64,000 nucleotides of DNA from Pseudocercospora fijiensis CIRAD86 (Eukaryota; Ascomycota; Dothideomycetes; Mycosphaerellales; Mycosphaerellaceae): assembly GCF_000340215.1 (NCBI RefSeq), contig NW_006921534.1, forward strand, positions 3,905,041-3,969,040. Reading direction: 5' to 3'. How positions within the stretch are numbered: the first letter of the stretch is position 1; each line of letters begins with the position of its first letter. The translations under genes and the position numbers were made by a program. Shown here piece after piece: positions 19,392 through 30,615 of this stretch. Below the pieces are notes generated by a model, which saw only the letters and a program-made list of their open reading frames with translations, was not told the DNA's origin and ran no database searches.

Positions 19392-20367
19392 ATGTTCACA
19401 CAATTGAAGAGGCTGCAAGACGGCGTATGGGACATGTTCAATACCGATCGAAATGATCTCGTCGAAAAAGCAAACCTGTTGCCCTCAGATCAGGTCCAAA
19501 CTTACGCTGAGCTAAGATCGATCAAAGCACACCCGCAGCCCAAGTATCTCATCAAACGCACTCTCAACATAATCTTCGTGCTGTCCTACGGCCTTCTATT
19601 TTGGCTATACATCAGTACCCTCAGATCCAAAAGAGACACAAGGGAAGTTCTGTTTCTCGGTAACGAAGGTAGGTAAGTAACCCTTTCAGACCATCCAAAA
19701 CCCCCAACGCTGAGCAAACCACATGCAGCAATTTACGATGATGCCCCAACATCCCTGACCACATTCCCCTTCGACCGCGCCGGCTTCCACCGCAAAGACG
19801 GCTCCAACAGCGACCCGAACACACCATTCGAAGGCCGACCCAATGAATCGAACAATGCAGCATGGCATCACATTCTCAACGTGGGAATGATCGCCATCAC
19901 GCAAGAGGAAAATTCTCGTCTCGGTCCACATGGTGGGTCGTCGACTGTGCGCAATGATCCTCAACACCATGTTGTATTACTTGCCGTTTTTCATCAGCTG
20001 CATTGTTTGGTAAGGATGGACTTTTCACTCTACCAAATTCTCGTGTGCCCGCTCATAAGAATCTCAGAAATACCTCCGAGATCTAATCTATGACTTCGAC
20101 GACGGCACCGTAGTCCCAGGTGCAATGGACGATTATCAGCTGATGCATGCCGACCATTGTATCGATTACCTTCGGCAGTCGATACAATGTCACGGGGACC
20201 TCACACCCATCGTCCAGACTTGGCAACCGGATCTACATGCCTATGCTGCTTCGCAGCGAACGGTACATCAATGTCGAAATTTCGACAAGATTTGGGATTG
20301 GGCGGCGGGACGGAATACGACGGGTTTGAGGGCGGATGGGAGGCATGAGAAGCATCAGAGGGATTGA
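19392..20367 (+). CDS. UstYa-like (DUF3328) oxidase, classical type
   Basis: Model: 19392-19668, 19729-20009, 20068-20367. The start is the ATG of MFTQLKR, since the longer frame begins only with a TTG. One N-terminal membrane helix (LNIIFVLSYGLLFWLYIS, ~residues 55-75) is followed by a lumenal domain. It carries the two diagnostic motifs, HQLHCLKYLR and HADHCIDYLRQSIQC. These HxxHC pairs are the hallmark of UstYa/UstYb, which cyclise ustiloxin-type peptides oxidatively; related proteins serve asperipin, phomopsin and victorin. The conserved TWQPD-like segment near the C-terminus is present. It is divergent from the precursor gene and convergent with the subtilisin, so it is well placed as the main cyclase. 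Confidence 0.9.
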
Positions 20368-20408
20368 TAGAAGAAGCATTAGTAGATGACTTGTATTTGG
20401 ATATTGTC

Positions 20409-23330
20409 CTACCAGCTTCTGAAGCCTTCTGCAGCTTCGATCTCGCACGGTGTGTCCTCAAATTCGGGCAAGGTGCGATGATACTGTTCATCACCTTTGC
20501 TGTATCCCACAAAAAAGGGATCCGTGTCGATCGTGGTATAATCTTCCTCGTTGCGAGCGAGTAGGCCTGAATGTTTTAGTCTCCAAAAATAACGACCTTC
20601 CGAGACGAGAGTATGTTCTCTGCTGCTGCTATCTCCGTTCCAGTACCACTTTTTGGCTCTCCAATCTTCAGGGGTGAGAGTATGTTTGATAATCTCTTGT
20701 CCGCTCATAACGTTGACCATCGAGACCCGAGATGTTTGAATTTGAAGCAAAGGGCTGCTGAAAGTGACAGCCGGCCAGGCACCTGATGAGAAGCGTAGTG
20801 TGTTGTTGAAGCCGACCAATTCAAACTTGGTACTAGAGTCACAACCCGACCACGATTCATCCTCGGGCCTATACATGGCCGACTTGACGCTTTCAGCGTC
20901 GACCAGAGGCAAATCCTTGGGGAGACGAGCAGCAATGCCGCTATATGGCACTGTCAAATTTTGCGTGCCATCGGTAGAGTTAAGTGCAATGTATCCACCG
21001 AAGAATGGCAATCGCGAGGGATTCAACCCGGCCGGTGGCGTAACAGTCACACGGACTACGGCAGTCTGCCCTTGATCCACAGTTAGAGATGTAGGATAGA
21101 CTTGGACGTTGGCATATGCTGCCATCAACAACCGCGATTGGTCCAAATACTTGTCATCAGCAAATGACATGTCTTCAGAGCGCATCTTGGCATAACCCGA
21201 CGCCGCACCAATATGACTTATGCCGAACGATACAGTCTCGTTACCCACATTGGTTAAGGAGAAAGAAAGCGATGACGGCTTGCGACTGAGGTCCAAAAAG
21301 TCAAGCACGGAGACGTTGACGATTGTCGTAGCATAAGCGGCACTCAATGCATCAATCAATCCGCCGCCTTGTTGGATCACCGGCGCCAGAAGCCCGTAAT
21401 CACGAGTACTGTTATCCGTGTAGGGCATTGGATGAGCAGTTGTGGCCAGCACATTGCGCATCATGTCAGGAGTCCAGTCTGGGTGAAGCTGTTTCATCAA
21501 TGCAACTACTCCCGTCACGAGAGGTGCGGCCATAGAGGTGCCGGTCAACTGCCCAAAACCACCGTAAAGTCGCGGAAGGGTAGAGAGTATCCTGCCACCG
21601 GGCGCGGCGAATGTGACACCAGCTTCACCGAACATGGTTGGACCCCAGCCGCTGTTCTCCGTCATTCTTCCACCTGTGCGGAGATTCACGGCATAAGCAA
21701 CGTCGTCGGTGTAGGCGTTCTTCTGTGCCAGTGTGATGATCACTCGCCTGCCTTGACTGATCTCGTGCAGCATGTGGAGAGCGGTTTCATGCTCGACGGT
21801 AGCCAAAGCCTTGGTGTCAGGGAAGTCTGACAATGGCCACGATGGAAAGTACATGCCCGGAAATGCAAGATCGCCAGGCATGGGATGGTAGGTCAGTATA
21901 TATCTCGGCTTTATGAGATCAACGATGTGCTGATGATAGACTGCGAAGAAGTCGAGTCGAATCAACAAAACGGTCTCTTCCATATCTGGGATGGATAGAT
22001 TTGCAGGAAACATGACCGGTCGCCAAGGCGAGTTCTCCGGGACTGTCTCCAGTGGCGCCCATACGTCAAGGTCCGAGGGAAATTCAGTGACAGTGTAGTT
22101 AGTGAGTCCCGGGACCCAGCGAATGCTATGCTGTACGCCGTTCGAGAAGAATGACCCATTCCAGAAATAGGCCGCACTGCTTTCACAGTCCACCGAACCC
22201 ACCGCAGGAACGCCGTGCGTTGCGCCTGGAGTGCTGATAGTGAACGGTCGTGGACCCGCGTTGCCGGCAGTGAACTGCACATATGTGCCATTCGCCATGA
22301 TTCGCGCGGCAAGTGTCGATATGGCAGCTTCGAAGGAGTCGCTCAGTCCCCAGGAGCAATTGATCACATCCACACCACGCTGCCACGCCGCAGTGAGCGC
22401 ACTGAACAGCGTATCTTCGTCGGTATGGCCATCGCAATCGAAGACTCGGTGCAGTTCAATGGTCGCGTCGGGGGCAGCACCAACGACTCCGAAATGGGTT
22501 CGGTCGGCTGCGACGATTCCCATGACGTGAGTGCCATGGTGTGAGCATTCGGTGTATGGGTCATCGGAATCGCCAATCCAATCGTGCGCATACGTGACTT
22601 TCTTGTCGGGCCCAATGTCGTGCCCGAAGGGCTGTTGCTTGTAGTCAAAGCCCGTATCCAAGATGGCGATGCGGATGCCTTTGCCTGTGATGCCAGCCGC
22701 GTGCAGTCGATCGACCCCGATTTGCGCATGGGGAGGGTGCGGCTCTGACTCTCGCCGGGCACGATGACGGAGCGGCAGGTGCCTCCCGCGACTGAGAGCG
22801 CTTGCCGACGGACGCACGGCGTCGGGAGGGCTCATCCAGGCATTCCGGACGGCGTGGTGGGACACGATTGCATGGTAGATGGCATCAATCGCTCCCAGTC
22901 CATCGGTGGAGGTGATGCTGATGGAGAAGCCGTGAAACAGAGGCGAGTGCAAGTCTCGTCGCTTGCGGATCGTGCTCGGGCCCCGTGTGTGGGAGTGGGA
23001 AGCGAGCGACACGAGCTCGCCCAAGACGTGCTCGGTGGTCTGCAAGAGGATGAGCAGCGTGCCGAGTGGAGTGGTACGGGTACGGGTACGGGGACGAGAG
23101 CGGGGACGGGAGCGGGACGAGAGCGGGGACGAGAGCGGGGACGGGAGCGGGGACGGGAGCGGGATTGCGTGTGACGGTCACGTGACGGCACTCACCAGCA
23201 ACGTCGAGGGGTGCAGCTCCACAATGGCAATGGCAGTGGCAACGGCAACGGCGGGGCGATGAGCAGTCGCAGCCTCGCTGGAAACTTTCACCAGCAGCGC
23301 CAGCGCAAAACAGACCAGCGCGGAGATCAT
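20409..23330 (-). CDS. Secreted subtilisin-like serine protease (S8)
   Basis: Model: complement of 20409-23039 and 23196-23330. The added first exon supplies a signal peptide (MISALVCFALALLVKVSSEA). It joins in phase 0 to a propeptide-like region of inhibitor I9 type (SPLFHGFSISI, then AIYHAIVSHHAVRNAW). The S8 triad is clear: Asp in IAILDTGFD, His in HHGTHVMG, Ser in GTSMAAPLVTG, and an oxyanion Asn is likely in FTAGNAGP. An insertion between His and Ser may be a PA-like domain, and a C-terminal beta-rich region resembles Fn3-like parts of large subtilases. Mature size suits the Vpr/PoSl-type group. Within the cluster it could trim leader segments from the precursor or confer other processing; that is inference. 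Confidence 0.85.
23068..23165 (+). repeat. GGGACGAGAGC/GGGACGGGAGC tandem repeat inside an intron
   Basis: A run of (GGTAC)n then GGGGACGAGAGC-like units occupies most of the proposed 156-base intron (23040-23195) of the subtilisin gene. On the transcribed strand it is pyrimidine-rich. The intron is about three times the usual size here, which the repeat explains. Confidence 0.75.
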
Positions 23331-23928
23331 CGGAGGATCGTTTCCCCGATCCGACGCCTGCTTGGCAGCGTAGCGAAGACGTGCAGACTTCCACTCCTGC
23401 TCTGCTTCTGCTTCTGCTTCTGCTGCCCTCCGTCGACACAACAACAAGACAAATGATCCATCGCTCAGCATTCGTCTCGCCAGCTCAAAATGCTGCTTCA
23501 GAAGTTCAGATTGCAGCTCACGGCCCCGGGCGCTGTGAAATTTTCCGCATATTGTTCCGCGCAGAACGTTTTGCTTTTAATCCGAAGCAGGCATGATTTC
23601 AAAGCGCCGCATCAGCTTCCCAGCTGCCCCAGTTAACACAGGTGCCTGAAGCATCGATCGATGCACGCACCGGACGACGAGTATGCATGCCTGCAGCTTA
23701 CGGCCGCTGGTCTAGACTGTCCGCCTCAACAGAGCATCAAACGCTGCCAAGACGCGGTCGACAACCATGAAGCGAGAACAGCAACCAGAATCGAAGACAT
23801 CCCAAGTTCTACTTCACGATTTAATAAAAGTAAGCCAGGGTCAACTAAGAATACTGGAATAGATGCTAGTGCTCTTGAGCTTTCGAAGACTCGGGGAGTC
23901 TACAGTATTGTAATTTATTGCCAGTGTC
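23331..23928. promoter_or_regulatory. Divergent promoter of the subtilisin and the ABC transporter
   Basis: A 598-base spacer between divergent starts. On the minus strand it holds CGGAAAATTTC at 23537-23547, the same 11-mer as at 19088. A (CTTCTG)n run lies near 23400-23425. No other element was recognised. Confidence 0.5.
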
Positions 23929-26900
23929 ATGAAGCACGAGCAGGCCTGCCCAGACGACTCCACTTGGGGACCACTTGCGCATGGCTGTCGCCGTGGCCTT
24001 GACTTCACGATACCTTTCGAACACTTGGTCGTGCCTATCGCCCTGTCGCTACTAGCTATCTTGGTCTCGTGCGGGAGAGTGCGACAGATATGGCATCGAC
24101 CACGACTCAATGCCGCCGGCTGGCCATGCACCTGCAAGATAGTGAGCAATTCAAAATTCCAATAGTGTTGGTGACATCGGTCAGCTGAAAGACTATAGTA
24201 CATTTATCTCGTCCTTGCGGCAGCTCATATAAGCACGCTGGCGGTCTGCAGTACATTGGACGTTCCCGACGCCCGACCTTACATCGCTTCTGCTGTACTT
24301 TCGACTGTCGTAGTCCCATTCTTGGCTGTGACATCTCTTCTAGAAGAATGGCGCTCTCCACGACCGGCCGTGATAGTGCAAGGCTACTTGGTCTTCGACA
24401 TCAGCTGGGGAGTTGTTCAGGCGCGAACGTCGTGGCTTGTCGCTAATAGTCAGATGTTCAAAGCATATGCTGGACTCTTTACAGCAATCCTTGCCCTGAA
24501 ACTTGGGGCTCTGCTCCTAGAATGCTTGCCAAAGAATGCGAACCTGCATACCTACAAACGCACCCCCGAAGCGGTCGCCGGACTCTTCAGCCTTGCATCA
24601 TTTGCTTGGCTCCATCCACTTCTGCGGATGGGCTACTTCAAGCCTTTGCTCCTCGCAGACCTCTACCCCCTGCCGCCTTCCTTAACCACCACTCGATGGC
24701 TTCGAAGGCCGTCGAACCCAGGCGTGACGCACGCAGCAAGCGGAAGATGGAAGTCGATCAATTTGCTCTCCGGTCCGCTATTGCTGCAACTTTGTCCAAC
24801 ACTTGTCCCTAGAGCACTGGTTGCTGCCTTCTCCTTCGCGCAGGTCTTTCTTCTGAAGGCGATCCTTCACCACTTGCAAGGTCGTGGAAGTTCAGAATCT
24901 ACAAAGATCGGCTATCTCCTCATTTTTGCCACGTTCTTGGTATATACTGGGTCCGTGACGGCAAGGTCGTGGTACTCGTACTCTCACGAACGTTGGCTGT
25001 GCATGGCAAGGTCGAGGCTAATGGAAGCATTATACTTTCATACATTGATGGGAAGTTCTTCAGCCTTATCTAAAGCGGAGGGCCTAACTCTAATGGGCAC
25101 CGAAGTCGAGAGAATCCGCACTGGTTTTCGCAGCCTGCACGAGTTGTGGAGTTGTCCGCTTGAAGCAGCCTTTGCGATATGGTTACTGTTCCAACAGGTC
25201 GGACCCGCAGCCTTAGCCCCTCTTGCGTCTGTGCTTCTCGTCACGGCACTTACAGTATTACTTGGACGAGCCATTCCCAAACGCCAGCGTGCCTGGATTG
25301 AAGCAAGGCAGCAGCGTACGACGTGTACTGCGAATCTTGTTCGTGACATGGAATCGCTTCAAGCCACGCAGCTGTCCAATGCGGCACATGCATCAATTCA
25401 AAGCCTGCGGGAGCACGAGATCGATATTGGGCAAAGATATCGACTAATTCAGCTGCTGATCTTGACTATGGCTTTCGTTCCCGTCAATTTGAGCCCAGTC
25501 TTGACACTGGCCTTTACTCGCAGCAATTTGACTACAGCAACGTTCTACCAGTCAATTGCCCTGATCCCGCTGATTGCAGAGCCGGTCTCTCACTTATTTC
25601 AGGTCATATCTCCATTCCTCGCAGCCTGTGCTTGTCTTGGTCGTATACGAGCATACCTTGGAACAAAACCGTGGAACGACCGCCGCAACTTCGAGGGAGG
25701 CACCTCTGCTGCCGCTCTTGCAAACAATGCCGCGATCACCATTGCTGGCTGTGATCTTGGATGGAAAAACGAATCTCCTGTATTGCACGGTTTCAACGCC
25801 TGGATTCCGTGTAATGGCTTAACTGTAGTTTTTGGTCCAACCAGCTCCGGCAAATCGACATTATGCAAAGCTCTGCTGGGTGAATGTCCATATGCAAGCG
25901 GACAAATTATCATGCATGGCAGCGCCAGCCAGGCCATCGGCTTCTGCGAACAGAGTCCTGTGTTACTGAACGGGACGATTAGAGAAAATATCACTGGCTT
26001 TGCGACGTTCAATCATGGTCTATACTGTGAGGTCATCCGAGCTGCCATGTTGGAAGAAGACTTTCGTCAAATGGAGAACGGCGACCAGGCGGAAGTCGGC
26101 AGTAATGGCTCCAGTCTGAGCGGCGGACAACGTAGCAGGATTGCTCTGGCTCGTGCGCTTTATGCGTCAACATCGATCTACATCCTGGACGATGTTCTCA
26201 GCGGTCTGGATCGCAGCACCGCGCAGCACGTGTACGATAACGTGATGGGACCTGATGGCCTGATCAAGCGCCGTGGTGGAACTGCCATCTTTGCTACCAG
26301 CTCCAGACAATATGTGGATGCAGCTGATCATGTCATTGACCTCACTCCCGGATGTACCGCGCCCAGTAATGACGAGAGTGTATCTGACCAGGTCATCGTA
26401 TCAAACAATACCTCTGAGCCTGCAGCGCCATCTGAAAAGGATCGCGGTACTTATGGTCCCCCCAACAGCTCATACCACTGCTTTGAATCTGTGGAACAAC
26501 AAAATTCCTTTGGCACGGTGCGCGAAAAATCCAATCTCGAAGAAGGGCTTTCTAAACTTACCAAGCAAGAGTCTCGTACTTCTCGGGCCCCTTCGCTCAC
26601 CTCGTCCAAGAATGTGTCGGATGATCAATCTCTGAAAAGCGACCTTTCCTTCTACAAATACTACCTCCGGTCTAGCGGCAGTATGCCTCTCTTGGTCTTC
26701 CTGTCCTTGGCGCTCATCTATGCATTCTGCTTGAACTTTTCCACGATCTGGCTCTCATTCTGGAACCAGAATAGGTTCTCCGAATCGACATCGTTTTACC
26801 TGGGCGTCTTCGGCCTCCTCAAAGCAACGACTTTGATCTTTCTCATCGTCAGCATGACCGCCTGCTTCATGCTAATCAGCAAAGTTTCTAGTCGAGAGGT

Positions 26901-28404
26901 GCATCGCGATGCTCTCCATGCGCTTGTGCATGCTCCACTCCGGCTCTTCTCGCAACTCGATCATGGAGAAATCACTTCGTTGTTTTCGCAGGACATGAAC
27001 ATCATCGACTCCGAATTGACACAAGCTGCGATGAACACCGTCCTGAACACCTTCGTTGCAATCGGCATGACTGCCGTCTTGGCCAGCGCGTCTCCTTACG
27101 TCTTGATCAGCCTCCCTTTCATGTTGGCCGTTTGCTGGTTCGTGCAACGAGTGTATCTTCGCACGGCCCGACGACTGCGTATCCTGGATCTGGAGGCCAA
27201 AGAGCCTTTGTACACGCACTTCCTGGAGACGGTACGAAGCATAAGCACGATCCGAGCTTTTGGTTGGCAGAAGCATTTTCTTGAACAGAATCATGATATG
27301 CTTGATACTTCCCAGAGAGCCGCCTATTTACTCGCGATGATCCAGAGATGGCTCGAGTTCGTGCTCGGTATGGTAGTGACTGGAATGGCGACACTTCTGG
27401 TAGCCTTGGCGGTGAACTTGCAATTGAATGCTGCCATTAGTGGGGCTTCATTGATAGCCCTGTTGAGTTTGGGCGAGGCTCTGACAACTGTCGTCGAATA
27501 CGGCAGTAGAATGGATATCGCGATAGGTACAGTGGGAAGATTACAGGCCTTTGCGCGTCGAGCCGGGAACAACGATGAAGCTGTGTTCATTGATGGTGAA
27601 GTTGAGCCGCACAGGCTATCGAAAGGCGAGATCAAATTCAGGAATGTGAACGTTACTTACGGTGGTGGAACGTCCAGAGCGGCTCTACTCTCCCAACAGA
27701 AGCCCCCGACCTTTCTGGCACTCCGAGACGTCAGCTTCACAATTGCCGCCTCATCAAAAGTCGCCATCGTTGGCCGCACCGGCAGCGGCAAGTCTACCAT
27801 CTTCCGGCTTCTGCTCCGCCTATTGGATCCCCTTCCATCAAGCACCATCCTCATCGACAACCATCCGCTCGCCCATGTCCCACGCTCAGTGGCCCGAGAA
27901 CGCATCATCGCCGTACCGCAAACCACAGTACTCCTTCCCGACGCCACGGTGCGAAAGAACCTTGATCCATACAATCAGTGCAGCTTAGAAGACTGTCTTG
28001 AAGCGCTCGACGTGGTGGGTTTGACAGGTGTTATCCGTGATCGAGGCGGACTCGAGACGGCATTATCGAACGAAATGTTATCGCAAGGGGAACTGCAGTT
28101 ATTTGGGCTGACGAGGGCTGTGCTGAGGAAGAATCAAGCCGAGCGGCGGAAAAGTCGTGCTGACGCCGAGAAGGACGAGCAAGGCGGAATCCTGCTCTTG
28201 GACGAAATCGGGTCTGCCGTAGACGCGGAAATGTACGAGCGGATGTGGGAGGTCATTTTGCGGGAGTTCCGGCATTACACGATCGTCGCGATTGTGCATC
28301 GTGTTGGCTCTGTGGTGTTGGATAGATTTGACCAGGTTCTTGCTATGGACAGAGGAGAGGTGGTAGGGGATGGTACGCCGAGAGAAATGCTACGAGAAGC
28401 TTAG
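23929..28404 (+). CDS. ABCC-type (MRP) ABC transporter
   Basis: Model: 23929-24141 and 24199-28404, about 1472 residues. The long exon has no good ATG, and the short first exon (CPDDSTWGPLAHGCRRGLDF) matches the start of fungal ABCC proteins. Order: an N-terminal TM region, TMD1, NBD1, TMD2, NBD2. NBD1 has Walker A GPTSSGKST, signature LSGGQRSRIALARALY and Walker B SIYILDDVLSGLD. NBD2 has Walker A GRTGSGKST and Walker B GILLLDEIGSAVD. Its signature region reads LSQGELQLFGLTRAVL, a degenerate form, so one ATP site may be weak. It likely sits in the plasma or vacuolar membrane. Its place at the end of the cluster suggests product export or self-protection. Confidence 0.92.
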
Positions 28405-29115
28405 ACTAGAACCAGGATTTATTTCAGAGTGCATTCAAGGTTGTAAGTCGTCTACGGAATACGACAAAGAGGAGCACGATTGAACAGGAGCAATGTCAAA
28501 GAATGCTTCAGGATCTGTATCCGCTTTTCTGCCTCAGTTGCTTCCTACTTCAATTTCGTAGATGTGTAGTATGCTCCGTATACTCGTTGAAATGGCAATA
28601 TACGCAGCACTCCTAGGAAAGGCCAGTCCAGCCGGGGTTTCTGCATGCGACCCCAGTCGGCCAATGAGGACCCTTGCATTTTGCCAGAGTTTCTGGGGGC
28701 AGGGCAGATCTCGAAGCTGGGAAGAGCTTGGTGCATTTTTTTTTGTTAACCTGCGTTGATCAGCAGCTCAACAAGTGAGCCGAGAATAACACATGTCATG
28801 AGAACACGAGTCTCGTCGGACTGAGTGAAGGAAAGACGACGAATGTGGAGAGGTCCACTGTGGGCCTTTTGTCGTCATTCCTGCGAGACCCTGAGTGTGA
28901 AGAAAACACCACCTGCTCTCTTCTTCACTCGAGTCTTGTGTTTGCGTTACAAGCTAATCCGACCCACCACAAGCTCTTCCATCACAAGCCGCCCTTCCTC
29001 AGACCATTTCTGTGCACCGACCAACAACCATCCCACTTACATCAACCATTGAGCTCCGCCTAGGCTCGCCATTGCCTGCTTCTCTTCACACCGCCACATA
29101 AGAACAGCCTTCAAC
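28405..29115. other. Intergenic, right border of the cluster
   Basis: A 0.7-kb spacer holding the 3' flank of the ABC transporter and the promoter of the SDR. A T8 run lies at 28738. Nothing recognised. Confidence 0.45.
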
Positions 29116-30332
29116 ATGTTCAAGCACAACATCCTCAGACAGCTCTCAAGAGCCTCTACGACTGCTACCCGACCGCCAACCGCCGCAGCCCTCACTCGAC
29201 AGGTTACTCGAGGTATTCGCGTTACTCCTCGAGCCAGAAGCGACGAGGAGGTCAAGGATAAGCACGATGAGTACTCGACCGCTGGCAAGCGCGGCGCCTT
29301 TGAGCACGAGGGTCAATTCTCGCGAACAGATAACACCATCAAGGTCGAGTACCCAGAAGAGGAGGATCTGCCTAGCTCGCGCCCAATCCAGGGCCGTGGT
29401 GGCTACCATTTCAAGCGTACGCTGGCGACCTTCAGCTTGGAGGACCGCGTGGGTGTTGTGACGGGAGGTGCCAGAGGTCTCGGGCTCGTCATGTCCCAGG
29501 CATTGGTAATCAGCGGTGCTGATGTAGCCATTGTCGATTTGAACAGTACGTGAAGCTAGCTAATTCGGAGACGTTCGTTTTCAATACCTGACAATCTTTG
29601 CAGAGGAGGAAGGCGAGAAGCAGGCTCAGCTGCTGATGGAAACTTTCAAGAAGGAGAATCCGGGAGCTACCAAAGTTCCCAAGGTTACAGCGCACTACTG
29701 CGATGTTTCTTCTCCGGATTCAGTAAATCAAGCGATGGACCAGATCCTCAAGGACCATGGCAAGGTCGATCACTTGGTCACCTCTGCAGGATTCACCGAG
29801 AACTTCGATGCCATTGAATATCCTCATGACCGCATGCAGAAGCTGTGGGGCGTCAACGTGGACGGAACCTACATCTGGTCCTGCACTGTCGCCAAGCACC
29901 TCATGGCAAGGAAAGCTACCGGAAGCGTGGTCATGATTGGCAGCATGTCTGGCGCAATCGTGAACGTCCCACAGCCGCAAGCACCATACAACGCCGCAAA
30001 GGCTGCTGTGCGACATCTCGCCAGCTCACTTGCCGTTGAATGGGCACATGCAGGCATCCGTGTGAACTGCATCTCGCCAGGTTACATGCTCACCGCACTG
30101 TAAGCCCAATCTTCCCCACAGCATGATTTCGAGACACTGACGATTCTGCAGCACCAAGAAGATCCTCGACGACAACCCCGAACTGGCGCAGAAGTGGACA
30201 AGCCTTATTCCACAGGGTAAGATGGGACGCCCAGAAGATTTGATGGGCGCTGTCACCTTCCTCCTTTCCGACGCAGCTGGCTACGTGACCGGCGCTGATC
30301 TCCGCGTGGACGGTGGTTACACTGTCACATAA
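29116..30332 (+). CDS. Mitochondrial-type SDR, D-arabinitol/mannitol 2-dehydrogenase-like
   Basis: Model: 29116-29545, 29604-30099, 30152-30332, about 368 residues. The first ~35 residues are rich in Arg, Ser and Thr with no acidic residues ([19 protein letters not shown]), as in a mitochondrial presequence. The catalytic part is a classical [11 protein letters not shown] (NAD(P) binding), CDVS, TSAGF, active-site Ser in IGSMSG, and PYNAAKAA giving Tyr-x-x-x-Lys. The end motif is [13 protein letters not shown]. The N-terminal extension and general pattern resemble fungal D-arabinitol 2-dehydrogenase or mannitol/sorbose reductases that interconvert polyols and ketoses. The exact sugar is not settled by sequence. 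Intron phases are consistent. Confidence 0.82.
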
Positions 30333-30615
30333 ACGATAGAAGGGATGGAAAAAGCGGTGCATTGTTGCATAGGGTGGGAAGAGCTTGTTATAATGCGAAT
30401 AGAGGCCGGGTGGCCAAAACGGCAAGAGGATACGGCGCTGGGGAGTTTGCGAAATTCATGGATTGCCCAACTCGGGCTTCTCATGGGTAGAATTCTGTCT
30501 CGAATTGAGCTAGAGTGTACTGTGTGCGAGAGCGACCAGACCTTCCTGTACCGTGGTTCCACTCTCTCAATGCCGGACTGAGCTGCATGCAATTTGCTGA
30601 TGAAGTCTTCACAGA

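Noticed and set aside
23068..23165. Coding repeat protein (GERGRERG-type frames)
   Set aside because: Open in several frames because of a short tandem repeat; it sits inside a proposed intron with good splice ends.
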